64,000 nt of DNA, taken from Pantoea sp. RIT-PI-b (lineage in GTDB: Bacteria; Pseudomonadota; Gammaproteobacteria; Enterobacterales; Enterobacteriaceae). The stretch's first letter is position 1. Each line of letters begins with the position of its first letter. Below, piece by piece: positions 18,216 through 26,436 of this stretch. Both the position numbers and the translations under genes were made by a program. The stretch spans positions 558,001 to 622,000 of the forward strand of contig NZ_LGIS01000033.1 of NCBI RefSeq assembly GCF_001187905.1, in the 5' to 3' direction. Under the pieces are notes generated by a model. That model was not told where the DNA came from, ran no database searches, and was given only the letters and a program-made list of their open reading frames with translations.

Positions 18216-19652
18216 ATGGAAAGAGAACTTTATATATCGACCAACACGGCATCAGGCCCAAATAGCATCACGCGAACCGAACCTTTTGTTAAAATTATTG
18301 CGCTGGTCGCGACCCTGGGTGGATTACTGTTTGGCTATGATACCGGCGTGGTATCGGGCGCTTTACTGTTTATGCGTGACGATCTGCAACTCACGCCTTT
18401 TACCACCGGATTAGTTACCAGTTCACTGCTGTTTGGCGCCGCTTTTGGTGCGCTGCTTGCTGGCCATTTTGCTGATGCATGGGGCCGTCGCAAGATCATC
18501 ATCTCTCTGGCCTTTATCTTCGCGCTTGGCGCCATCGGTTCGGCCTTCGCACCCGATGTCATCTCTATGATCGCTTCACGCCTGTTTCTCGGTATCGCCG
18601 TCGGCGGCGCAGCGGCTACGGTGCCGGTGTATATCGCAGAGATCGCACCGGCGAACAAACGTGGCCAGCTGGTGACCTTACAGGAGCTGATGATTGTCTC
18701 GGGCCAGCTGTTGGCTTACGTTTCCAACGCCACCTTTAATGAAATCTGGGGCGGCGAACACACCTGGCGCTGGATGATTGCCCTCTCCACCGTGCCAGCG
18801 GTACTGCTGTGGTTTGGCATGATCTTCATGCCGGAGAGCCCGCGCTGGCATGTGATGCGCGGTAATACCAGCGAAGCCCGCAAAGTTCTGGAGAAAACGC
18901 GTGCGGCCGATGATGTCGATTGGGAACTGGAGGAGATTGAAGAGACCCTCGAAGAGAACCGGCAGCAGGGCAAAGGCCGCTTGCGCGATCTGCGCACACC
19001 GTGGCTGCGCAAAGTATTCCTGCTCGGGATTGGTATTGCCGCGATCCAGCAACTTACCGGCGTCAATACCATCATGTATTACGCGCCGACCATGCTCACG
19101 GCAACCGGCCTGAGCAACGATGCAGCGCTGTTTGCCACTATCGCCAACGGCGTGATTTCTGTCGTGATGACGCTGGTTGGTATCTGGCTTATTGGCAAAA
19201 TTGGCCGTCGCCCGCTGGTGCTGGTCGGTCAGATGGGCTGCACCGCTTGCCTGTTTTTAATCACTGCCGTGTGCTTCTTCATGCCGGAATATCATCAGGC
19301 GGGTGAGGTCAATCTGCTGCGTGCTTATCTGGTGTTAGCGGGCATGTTGATGTTCCTGTGCTTCCAGCAGGGTGCGCTGTCGCCGGTCACCTGGCTGCTG
19401 CTGTCGGAGATTTTCCCCGCGTGCATGCGTGGTATCTGCATGGGCGGCGCGGTGTTTGCACTGTGGATGGCTAACTTTGCCATATCGATGGCGTTCCCGC
19501 TGCTGCTGGCGGCATTTGGTCTGGCAGGCGCGTTCTTAACCTTTGCCGTGATTGGCATTGGCGGTTCGATGTTCGTGCTGCGCACGATTCCGGAAACCAA
19601 GGGACGCAGCCTGGAGCAGGTCGAGCACTATTTCCATGAGTTGTATAAATGA
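18216..19652 (+). CDS. Sugar porter family MFS transporter, probably myo-inositol:H+ symporter
   Basis: 478 residues, 12 membrane segments, with the sugar porter signatures GGLLFGYDTGVVSGAL, DAWGRRK, PESPRWHV after helix 6, the QQLTGVNTIMYYAP motif of helix 7, and PETKGRSLEQVE at the C-terminus. Highest resemblance in memory is to IolT-type inositol/xylose/galactose porters. The two genes downstream, an inosose isomerase-like and an inositol dehydrogenase-like protein, support inositol as substrate. Excellent AGGAGG ribosome binding site. The 130-bp gap before the next gene has no clear terminator, so co-transcription is possible. Confidence 0.88.
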   Translation: MERELYISTNTASGPNSITRTEPFVKIIALVATLGGLLFGYDTGVVSGALLFMRDDLQLTPFTTGLVTSSLLFGAAFGALLAGHFADAWGRRKIIISLAFIFALGAIGSAFAPDVISMIASRLFLGIAVGGAAATVPVYIAEIAPANKRGQLVTLQELMIVSGQLLAYVSNATFNEIWGGEHTWRWMIALSTVPAVLLWFGMIFMPESPRWHVMRGNTSEARKVLEKTRAADDVDWELEEIEETLEENRQQGKGRLRDLRTPWLRKVFLLGIGIAAIQQLTGVNTIMYYAPTMLTATGLSNDAALFATIANGVISVVMTLVGIWLIGKIGRRPLVLVGQMGCTACLFLITAVCFFMPEYHQAGEVNLLRAYLVLAGMLMFLCFQQGALSPVTWLLLSEIFPACMRGICMGGAVFALWMANFAISMAFPLLLAAFGLAGAFLTFAVIGIGGSMFVLRTIPETKGRSLEQVEHYFHELYK

Positions 19653-19784
19653 TGTTGCGCTGATGTAAATCCATCAACGTTCTGGCAGAGCAGCATTAAA
19701 AGATAGCTTACTATCGCCAGATGTCGTCGCGTCACAACAAAACAGAAATTAAAACAACATCATTATTTCAGGATAGAACACACC

Positions 19785-20606
19785 ATGACCTACAAAATAA
19801 GCCATGACCGACTGTGCGTTAATCGTAAAATTGCCCCTAACCTCAGCATTGAGCGTTTTTTCTCGCTGGTTGAACAGCTGGGTTTAAATAAAGTTGAAAT
19901 CCGCAATGATATGAAAAGTGGCCGCGTGACCGATAATTTATCCGCTGAGGAAGTGCGTGATCTCGCGACTCAACATGCTTTCACCATCGAAACGATTAAT
20001 GCAGTTTATCCGTTTAATCAATTAACCGATGAGGTACTGGAAAAAACGCGCGGCTTATTAAAAGATGCGCAAGCAACCGGTGCTAAAGCATTGGTACTTT
20101 GTCCATTGAATGACGGCACCGCTATTTCCCAGCAGCAAACCATAGACGCGTTGAAAACCCTTGCGCCGCTGTTTGCCGAATATGGCATTGCGGGTCTGGT
20201 TGAGCCGCTCGGCTTCCCACAAAGCTCACTGCGTTCTGCCGCGCTGGCACAACAGTTGATTAAGCAAGCTGGTGCACCGTTCAAAATCGTACTGGATACC
20301 TTTCATCACCACTTGTACGAAGGCGCTGAGCAGGATTTCGCTGGTGGTATTGAGGTGAGCAACATCGGGCTGGTGCACTTGTCAGGTGTGACCGACGCGC
20401 GTCCAACGCTTCAGCTCACCGACGAAGAGCGCATCATGCTGAGTGCTGATGACTTGCTGAATTCAAAACAGCAGGTGCAGCGTCTGGAAGAGAGGGGTTA
20501 TCGCGGTATTTATGCCTTTGAACCTTTTTCTTCGGTGATGGAGGCATGGAGCGAAGAAGAGATTGCTCAGCAAATTAAATCCAGCATTGCTTACCTGAAT
20601 GACTAA
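19785..20606 (+). CDS. Sugar phosphate isomerase/epimerase, IolI-like (2-keto-myo-inositol isomerase)
   Basis: 273-residue TIM-barrel protein of the AP endonuclease 2 superfamily. The metal-binding pattern is seen in LVEPLGFPQSS (Glu), LDTFHHHLYEG (Asp, His), HLSGVTDARP (His) and YAFEPFSS (Glu). The DTFHHH block and the LTDEERIM segment recall B. subtilis IolI, which interconverts 2-keto-myo-inositol and 1-keto-D-chiro-inositol. It sits between an inositol-type porter and an IolG-like dehydrogenase, 21 bases before the latter. No signal peptide, so cytoplasmic. The family is sure; the exact reaction is inferred from context. Confidence 0.82.
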   Translation: MTYKISHDRLCVNRKIAPNLSIERFFSLVEQLGLNKVEIRNDMKSGRVTDNLSAEEVRDLATQHAFTIETINAVYPFNQLTDEVLEKTRGLLKDAQATGAKALVLCPLNDGTAISQQQTIDALKTLAPLFAEYGIAGLVEPLGFPQSSLRSAALAQQLIKQAGAPFKIVLDTFHHHLYEGAEQDFAGGIEVSNIGLVHLSGVTDARPTLQLTDEERIMLSADDLLNSKQQVQRLEERGYRGIYAFEPFSSVMEAWSEEEIAQQIKSSIAYLND

Positions 20607-20627
20607 CGTACCCCTAAGGAACACTCC

Positions 20628-21638
20628 ATGACGCTCAATATTGGTGTAATTGGCACGGGCGCGATCGGCCGCGAACACATTCGTCGTTGTAGCCAGGTGC
20701 TGCAGCATTCACGCGTGGTGGCGCTGAATGACATCAACCGCGCTAACTGCGAACAGATCATCAAGGATCTTGCCATTCAGGCCGAGATCTACGACAACGC
20801 ACACGACCTGATTAACGCGCCCGAGGTGCAGGCAATTCTGGTTACCTCGTGGGGGCCGACGCATGAAGAGTTCGTGCTCGCGGCGATCAACGCGGGTAAA
20901 GCGGTGTTCTGTGAAAAACCCTTGGCGGTCACTGCGCAAGGTTGCATGAACATTGTTGAAGCCGAAATGGCAGCCGGTAAGCAGTTGGTGCAGGTTGGCT
21001 TTATGCGACCGTACGACAGCGGCTATCGCGCGCTGAAAGCGGTAATTGACAGTGGCGAGATTGGCGAACCATTGATGCTGCACTGCGCGCACCGTAATCC
21101 CGAGGTGGGCGATTCATACACTACCGATATGGCGATCACCGATACGCTGATTCATGAGCTCGATGTGCTGCGCTGGTTGCTAAAAGACGATTATGTCAGC
21201 GCGCAGGTGATCTATCCACGCACAACCCGTAAAGCCTCTGCGCATCTGAAAGATCCACAAATCGTGTTGCTGGAAACCGCCAAAGGTGTGCGCATCGACG
21301 TTGAAATCTTCGTCAACTGTGCTTACGGCTACGATATCCAGTGTGAAGTGGTGGGCGAAAGCGGTATTGCGCGGCTTCCTGAGCCGATGTCCGTGCAAAC
21401 ACGCAGCGCAGCGAAGCTCTCTACCCGCATTCTCACCGACTGGAAAAAGCGTTTCATCGATGCCTATGACGTGGAATTGCAGGACTTCATTAACAACGTG
21501 TTGTCCGGTGAGATGACCGGTCCATCGGCGTGGGACGGTTACGCGGCGGCGGTCGCCGCCGATGCCTGCGTGGCGGCGCAAACCTCCGGTGACATCGTGC
21601 CGGTTACCATGCCGGCAAAACCTGCGTTCTATTACTGA
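20628..21638 (+). CDS. iolG: Gfo/Idh/MocA oxidoreductase, probable inositol 2-dehydrogenase
   Basis: 336 residues, the length of IolG. The N-terminal Rossmann fold has GVIGTGAIGREHIRR, and the CEKPLAVT motif near residue 96 carries the conserved catalytic Lys. The C-terminal domain contains DTLIHELDVLRWLL with the His-Asp pair typical of inositol dehydrogenases. It would oxidise myo-inositol (or a chiro isomer made by its neighbour) to inosose with NAD+. Last gene of the three-gene inositol set; a terminator follows. iolB, iolC, iolD and iolE are not in the window. Confidence 0.85.
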   Translation: MTLNIGVIGTGAIGREHIRRCSQVLQHSRVVALNDINRANCEQIIKDLAIQAEIYDNAHDLINAPEVQAILVTSWGPTHEEFVLAAINAGKAVFCEKPLAVTAQGCMNIVEAEMAAGKQLVQVGFMRPYDSGYRALKAVIDSGEIGEPLMLHCAHRNPEVGDSYTTDMAITDTLIHELDVLRWLLKDDYVSAQVIYPRTTRKASAHLKDPQIVLLETAKGVRIDVEIFVNCAYGYDIQCEVVGESGIARLPEPMSVQTRSAAKLSTRILTDWKKRFIDAYDVELQDFINNVLSGEMTGPSAWDGYAAAVAADACVAAQTSGDIVPVTMPAKPAFYY

Positions 21639-21655
21639 GTTACACTCCTCTCGCC

Positions 21656-21690
21656 AAACGCGCGTTCAGATTCAGCTGACGCGCGTTTTA
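21656..21690 (+). terminator. Rho-independent terminator after the inositol genes
   Basis: Ten-bp stem AAACGCGCGT (21656-21665) / ACGCGCGTTT (21679-21688) around a 13-base loop, ending in GTTTTAT. It lies 17 bases after the dehydrogenase stop. Confidence 0.85.
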
Positions 21691-21766
21691 TCTGGTTTCA
21701 AACTCTCTTCTTAGCGTTATCCCGTGTATCATCGCCGCCTTTAAGCTGTTTTGTAGGGAATAAGTG

Positions 21767-22987
21767 ATGACGGAGATGACATTGTCCCGCCGCCAGCCTT
21801 CCGTTTGGTGGGGCGCGATGATTATTTGCGGCACCGTGGTGGGCGCCGGCATGTTTACGCTACCGGTGGTGATGGCGGGTGCGTGGTTTGGCTGGGGAAT
21901 GGTGCTGCTGCTGATCAGCTGGGGCGGCATGCTGCTATCCGGCTTACTGTTTATGCGCGTGAGCCTGACCTATCCGCCGGGCGCGGGCTACGATACCTTG
22001 ACCAAAGATCTGCTGGGGCGCGGATGGGCAGCGCTCAATGGCCTCAGCATCTTGTTTGTACTCGGCATTCTCACTTACGCCTACATTTCCGCCAGCGGCC
22101 CGGTCTATCAACATTCACTTAACCAGGCGGGATTGCCCATCTCCAGCGCTGAGGCGAAAATTTTGCTGACCGTGTGTGTGGCGGCGGTGGTGTGGCTCGG
22201 TACCACCGGCGTCAGTCGTTTAATGACCTTCTGCGTACTGGCCAAAATTCTGCTGCTCATTCTGCTATTCGGCGGCTTGCTGACGCAGGTGAATGTGTCA
22301 TCGCTGCTGAGCGCGCCAGCGGCCGGGGAACGTTACTGGCCGTATGCGCTGGGCGTACTGCCGTTTTGTCTCGCCTCGTTTGGCTATCACAGCAATATCA
22401 CCGGGCTAGTCAGCTATTACGCCGGCAATAAAAAACACATCACGCGCGCTTTGGTGTTGGGCACGCTGATGTCACTGGCGCTGTATCTGTTTTGGCTAAC
22501 CAGCACCATGGGTAATCTGCCGCGCGCGGCGTTTCCCGCAATCGTGAAGCAGGGCGGCGATATCGCTGCGCTGATGGCGGCGCTGCGTGAACATCTGCAC
22601 GTCAATGCGCTATCGCTCATGATGTCGATCTTCTCGCATTTTGCAGTAATCGCCTCATTTCTGGGCGTCACCGCCGGACTGTTTGATTTCATCGCCGATC
22701 GCCTTAGCCTCGGCAATTCACCGGGTGCACGCCTGCAAACGGCGTGTCTGACATTCTTGCCGCCGCTGATGGCTTCGATCCTATGGCCGCACGGATTTGT
22801 CGCGGCGATTGGTTTTGCCGGACTTTTTGCGACTTTGTGGGCGGTGTTTATTCCGGCGCTGCTGGCATGGAAGTCACAGCAGCGCTGTTCGCTGGCGGTA
22901 ATATTACTGCTGATATTTGGTGCGCTGAATATTCTCGCCTGGCTGCTGAGCTGGTTTCAGCTGCTGCCGGCGTTCGGTGGGCGCTAA
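21767..22987 (+). CDS. Aromatic amino acid permease, HAAAP family (Mtr/TnaB/TyrP-like)
   Basis: 406 residues, about 11 membrane helices. Motifs shared with E. coli Mtr and TnaB: GTVVGAGMFTLPVVMAGAWF in helix 1, LTKDLLGRGW, ILTYAYISASG, PFCLASFGYHSN, and FLGVTAGLFDF. Members import tryptophan or tyrosine with protons; which one cannot be read. The start was set at ATG 21767 rather than the GTG just before it, because AGGGA lies 9 bases upstream. It stands alone between two terminators and is therefore a single-gene unit. Confidence 0.9.
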   Translation: MTEMTLSRRQPSVWWGAMIICGTVVGAGMFTLPVVMAGAWFGWGMVLLLISWGGMLLSGLLFMRVSLTYPPGAGYDTLTKDLLGRGWAALNGLSILFVLGILTYAYISASGPVYQHSLNQAGLPISSAEAKILLTVCVAAVVWLGTTGVSRLMTFCVLAKILLLILLFGGLLTQVNVSSLLSAPAAGERYWPYALGVLPFCLASFGYHSNITGLVSYYAGNKKHITRALVLGTLMSLALYLFWLTSTMGNLPRAAFPAIVKQGGDIAALMAALREHLHVNALSLMMSIFSHFAVIASFLGVTAGLFDFIADRLSLGNSPGARLQTACLTFLPPLMASILWPHGFVAAIGFAGLFATLWAVFIPALLAWKSQQRCSLAVILLLIFGALNILAWLLSWFQLLPAFGGR

Positions 22988-22989
22988 CG

Positions 22990-23032
22990 AAAACAGAAGA
23001 CAACGTCATCTAGAGGTTGTCTTCTGTTTTTT
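22990..23032. terminator. Bidirectional rho-independent terminator
   Basis: Fifteen-bp stem, AAAACAGAAGACAAC (22990-23004) with GTTGTCTTCTGTTTT (23016-23030), 11-base loop. The A run on one side and T run on the other serve both converging genes, the permease ending at 22987 and the kinase ending at 23040. Confidence 0.95.
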
Positions 23033-23039
23033 GCGGGAG

Positions 23040-24320
23040 TTAATCGCCTGAAGCGGCTAAAACCTTAAGTGCATGGGAGAAGAAATCGCGCCGGCCAAAA
23101 TTACCCGATTTCAGCGCCAGCGCCAGCGGCCGATCGCGCTGAGCAAACAGCGCCGGTACGCCGGGATCGATTTCGCGGCCAACCTGCAAACAACCTAAAT
23201 CAAGCGCACTGACGACCGCACCCGACGTTTCTCCGCCGCCCACCACCAAACGCTGAATGCCCGCTTCATACACCAGCTTGCGTGCGCTATCTCCAAACAG
23301 CTGATCAAGACGTTGTGAGATGTTGTGCTGACCAAACTGCTGCTGCGCTTGCTTCACGCTGGTCGGATCGCCAGATGAGTAAACCAGCGGGCAATCATCC
23401 TGATGCGCAAGGATAAAGTTCACCACGTCATCGGCGTGAATGCGTTGCGCCATCACATCCTGAATCTCTATCGCCAGCACCGCATGGTGTTTTTGGTGCT
23501 CCTCAATCTGCCCGCGCGTAGCGCCAGAACAGCTGCCAACCAGAATCGCACTGGGGCCGGCGATTGCGGGGAATTTACGGCTATCTCCCTGTGCCTTACC
23601 GGCACTGATAAAGTTGTGCGGTAACGCCAGGGCAATGCCCGAACCCCCGCTGATCAGCCGCGCTTCCGCCGCCGCGACGCCGATAATCGTCAGGTCGTGG
23701 TCGCTCAGCGCGTCGACAACCAGTAATTGCGGCTCATCTTCGCTATGGGCTTGCAACGTCTCACGCAGTTGTTCACTGCCTTGTACCACCTGCTGCCAGC
23801 GAATGTGGCTGACGCGCGTGCGAGCCTGACGCGCCAGTAAGCGGCGGATATCAGCATCTTTCATCGGCGTGAGCGGATGATGTTCCATCCCGGACTCATT
23901 CAGTGGGCGATTGTGGACAAACAGATTGCCCTGATAAACCGTGCGTCCCATGGCGGGGAACGCAGGGCAAACAATGACGCGCCGCGCTTCTAAACGTGCG
24001 GCGAGTGCGTCGAGCACCGGGCCAATATTGCCGTCGTCGGTGGAGTCAAAGGTGGAGCAGTATTTAAACACGATCTGCGTACAGCCCTGATCCAATAACC
24101 ATTCGCAGGCGGCCAATGATTGCTGCACCGCTTCTGCGGCGGGCAGGGAGCGCGACTTCAGGGCGATAACGCCGGCCTCAACGTCTGCCGTTGCAGGCTG
24201 TTGCGGTATGCCGAGATATTGCGTGGTATGTAAACCGCCTTCACCCGCCAATCCTTTCGATAACGTCACGGCAATATCGCTGGCACCGGTAAAATCATCG
24301 GCAATCACGCCAATCAGCAT
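23040..24320 (-). CDS. otnK: 3-oxo-tetronate kinase OtnK (four-carbon acid sugar kinase family)
   Basis: 426 residues, DUF1537 two-domain kinase. N-terminal GVIADDFTGASDIA and KYCSTFDSTDDGNIGP bind the acid sugar; the C-terminal nucleotide-binding domain shows VGGGETSGAVV and ALALKSGNFGRRDFF. In the known pathway it phosphorylates 3-oxo-tetronate (2-dehydro-threonate or erythronate after isomerisation) before decarboxylation by OtnC, which is encoded at 29740. It overlaps the racemase-like gene upstream by 7 bases, so the two form one transcription unit, probably under the LacI-type operator at 25043. Confidence 0.9.
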   Translation of the reverse strand: MLIGVIADDFTGASDIAVTLSKGLAGEGGLHTTQYLGIPQQPATADVEAGVIALKSRSLPAAEAVQQSLAACEWLLDQGCTQIVFKYCSTFDSTDDGNIGPVLDALAARLEARRVIVCPAFPAMGRTVYQGNLFVHNRPLNESGMEHHPLTPMKDADIRRLLARQARTRVSHIRWQQVVQGSEQLRETLQAHSEDEPQLLVVDALSDHDLTIIGVAAAEARLISGGSGIALALPHNFISAGKAQGDSRKFPAIAGPSAILVGSCSGATRGQIEEHQKHHAVLAIEIQDVMAQRIHADDVVNFILAHQDDCPLVYSSGDPTSVKQAQQQFGQHNISQRLDQLFGDSARKLVYEAGIQRLVVGGGETSGAVVSALDLGCLQVGREIDPGVPALFAQRDRPLALALKSGNFGRRDFFSHALKVLAASGD

Positions 24321-24979
24321 GTTGCACCTCCGATGGCCAACTGCATTTTTTTCACTGCCGCGTGCGGCGCGGTTAACACGGGAATCGCCACCTGCTCACG
24401 CACGGCGGCTGCGGCACGCGACGTTGAGAAGTGCGCCAGCATAATTACATCGCAGTGGCTCAGCTGCGGCGCGAACTCCGCCACTAAACGGTTGTGGCTG
24501 ATGACATCACCTTTACGCAGCAGATCGATAGCGTCCGGAACCAGCACGGTTTCCAGCGTCGCGTTTGAGCCAATCTGCGCGGCATAGTGGTTAAACTCAT
24601 CGCACATGGTTACCAGTGACGGTCCAAACGTGGCCAACATGCCAATTCGCTCACCTTGCTGCAGTGCCGCTTCAAACATCGCTTCATTGGGTTTCAGCAC
24701 CGGCACCGGCAGTGTCGCAGCGAGCTCATCAATCGCCGGGCCAAAAGCGGAACAGGTCACCAGAATGCCCTGCGCATTCATCGCATAACCGTAACGGCCA
24801 AACGCCACAAAGCGATCGATCAGCGGGCGCGACAGCTGCTCCTCTTTGGCGCGATCGAGGGTCAAACCATCATCCAGTAAGTTCACCACTTCGGCTTCAG
24901 GCCAAAGATCGTTAAACGCTTCCTGAATAGGGGACATCGCCACCGGGGTGGCATGCAATAAAACTATGCGTTGGCTCAT
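24314..24979 (-). CDS. Asp/Glu/hydantoin racemase superfamily protein
   Basis: 221 residues. The start was set at the second of two adjacent ATGs (24979), which lies 6 bases after GGAG; a GTG further upstream is unlikely. The fold is that of aspartate/glutamate racemases: N-terminal VLLHATPVAMSPI, the first cysteine in ILVTCSAFGPAID, and LKPNEAMFEAAL. The position of the second catalytic cysteine reads MLAHFSTSRAA and has Ser/Thr instead of Cys, so a classical two-base racemase mechanism is doubtful; decarboxylase or isomerase chemistry as in arylmalonate decarboxylase relatives is an alternative. It precedes otnK in the same unit. Confidence 0.8.
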   Translation of the reverse strand: MSQRIVLLHATPVAMSPIQEAFNDLWPEAEVVNLLDDGLTLDRAKEEQLSRPLIDRFVAFGRYGYAMNAQGILVTCSAFGPAIDELAATLPVPVLKPNEAMFEAALQQGERIGMLATFGPSLVTMCDEFNHYAAQIGSNATLETVLVPDAIDLLRKGDVISHNRLVAEFAPQLSHCDVIMLAHFSTSRAAAAVREQVAIPVLTAPHAAVKKMQLAIGGATC

Positions 24980-25042
24980 CATTCTCTCCGTCACCAGCGA
25001 TACACAAGTGAATTACAGCACACCATACTTAATCTGAGATGA

Positions 25043-25062
25043 AAATGTAAGGGCTTACATTT
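25043..25062. promoter_or_regulatory. LacI-type operator O1
   Basis: AAATGTAAGGGCTTACATTT, a 20-bp inverted repeat with 9-bp arms, 64 bases before the racemase-like gene. The core resembles three further sites (25147, 28221, 28253) with shared GTAAnCGCTTAC-like centres, near the LacI-family gene at 27123. Confidence 0.78.
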
Positions 25063-25072
25063 GTCTTGATAT

Positions 25073-25088
25073 AGTGACGGCTGTCACA
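25073..25088. promoter_or_regulatory. Candidate CRP (cAMP receptor protein) site
   Basis: AGTGA-CGGCTG-TCACA matches TGTGA-N6-TCACA at 9 of 10 positions. It lies between the two divergent genes of the sugar-acid region, as expected for catabolite control. Confidence 0.6.
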
Positions 25089-25146
25089 TAAAAAAACTGT
25101 GTATCTGGCAGGATATAGATTGGCAGCATTCGTCAGAATGACTATT

Positions 25147-25162
25147 TTGAAATCGCTTACTT
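25147..25162. promoter_or_regulatory. LacI-type operator O2
   Basis: TTGAAATCGCTTACTT, 25 bases before the dehydrogenase start. The right half CGCTTACTT is identical to that of O3 and O4; the left half is degenerate. Confidence 0.6.
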
Positions 25163-25186
25163 ATTGGATAACACTGAGAACGCACT

Positions 25187-26434
25187 ATGACCATTCGTGG
25201 AGAAACCACCGCTATTAACGTAAACGTGACACCCGAAGCGCAGGTGCGTCCTGCGAATACGGTGCCACGCCATTTTCGTGACTTGCTGGCGCTGGAGGAT
25301 TTTGAACGTCACGCGCGCAAGCGGTTACCCAATATGATTTATCAGTACGTCAAAGGCGGCGTGGAAACCGGCAGAGGATTGGCTGCCGCCTATGAGGCTT
25401 ACCAGCAATATGTGTTTGTGCCGCGCATGTTTCGTGACGTGTCGGGGCGCGATCAGCGGGTTAATTTGCTGGGTCAGGACTGGTCGCATCCGTTTGGCGT
25501 TGCTCCGCTGGGCGGCGCGTCGTTTGTCAGTTACCGCGCAGATCTGATGCTGGCGAAAGCGGCAAGAGCGATGAATGTCCCGATGATCCTCAGCGCATCG
25601 TCATTGATTCCGCTGGAAGAGGTGATTGCTGCCAATCCGGAAGCCTGGTTCCAGGCTTATCTGGCGGGCGATCAACCGCGTATCAATCGTTTAGTCGATC
25701 GCGTTGAACGCGCGGGCTACAAAACATTAGTGGTCACCGGCGATACGCCAATGCTGGGTAATCGTGAACACAACACCCGCAGCGGCTTCAGTATGCCGAT
25801 AAAACTCACGCCAAAAGTGATGTGGCAAAGCGCGATGAGCCCACGTTGGCTGCTGGGTACGGTGGCACAAACCTTCCTGCGCCATGGTGCGCCGCACTTT
25901 GAAAATACCGATGCCGAACGCGGCCCGCCGATGATGTCGAGTAAAGTGCGCAACACCAATGCCCGCGACCAGCTGAGCTGGAAACATGTCGAAGCGATCC
26001 GCAAAAAATGGAAAGGTAATCTGGTGATCAAGGGCTTGATGTCACCGGATGATGCGTTCATTGCGCGCGATCTCGGGGCGGATGCGGTGATTCTTTCCAA
26101 TCACGGCGGCCGCCAGCTTGATCACACCGTGCCGCCGCTGCATACGCTGGCGGAAATTGCTGCCGCGAAGGGCGATATGAAGGTGATTATCGACAGCGGT
26201 ATTCGCCGTGGTACCGATGTAATGAAAGCCATGGCGCTGGGCGCCGACTTCGTGTTTCTGGGACGCCCATTCCTGTATGGCGCAGTGATTGGCGCGCAGG
26301 CGGGTATTGAGCACGCTATGCATATCCTGCGTGATGAAATTGACCGCGACTTAGCGCTGATTGGCGTGACGCGTCCTGACCAACTTGACGCTGCGCTGCT
26401 GCGTCGCGCACCGCTTTTCGCGCGGGAGGCTTAA
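25187..26434 (+). CDS. FMN-dependent alpha-hydroxy-acid dehydrogenase, LldD-like paralogue
   Basis: 415 residues with an N-terminal extension of about 30 residues compared with its paralogue at 8801. Motifs: YQYVKGGVETG, PFGVAPLGG, the catalytic His-Arg in SNHGGRQLD near residue 306, and IDSGIRRGTDVMKAMALGADFVFLGRPF. It oxidises a 2-hydroxy acid to the 2-keto acid. Here it stands where tetronate pathways normally carry an NAD-dependent LtnD-type dehydrogenase, so a tetronate or other aldonate is a reasonable substrate guess. The next gene starts three bases after its stop. No signal peptide or membrane segment is seen. Confidence 0.9.
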   Translation: MTIRGETTAINVNVTPEAQVRPANTVPRHFRDLLALEDFERHARKRLPNMIYQYVKGGVETGRGLAAAYEAYQQYVFVPRMFRDVSGRDQRVNLLGQDWSHPFGVAPLGGASFVSYRADLMLAKAARAMNVPMILSASSLIPLEEVIAANPEAWFQAYLAGDQPRINRLVDRVERAGYKTLVVTGDTPMLGNREHNTRSGFSMPIKLTPKVMWQSAMSPRWLLGTVAQTFLRHGAPHFENTDAERGPPMMSSKVRNTNARDQLSWKHVEAIRKKWKGNLVIKGLMSPDDAFIARDLGADAVILSNHGGRQLDHTVPPLHTLAEIAAAKGDMKVIIDSGIRRGTDVMKAMALGADFVFLGRPFLYGAVIGAQAGIEHAMHILRDEIDRDLALIGVTRPDQLDAALLRRAPLFAREA

Positions 26435-26436
26435 GC

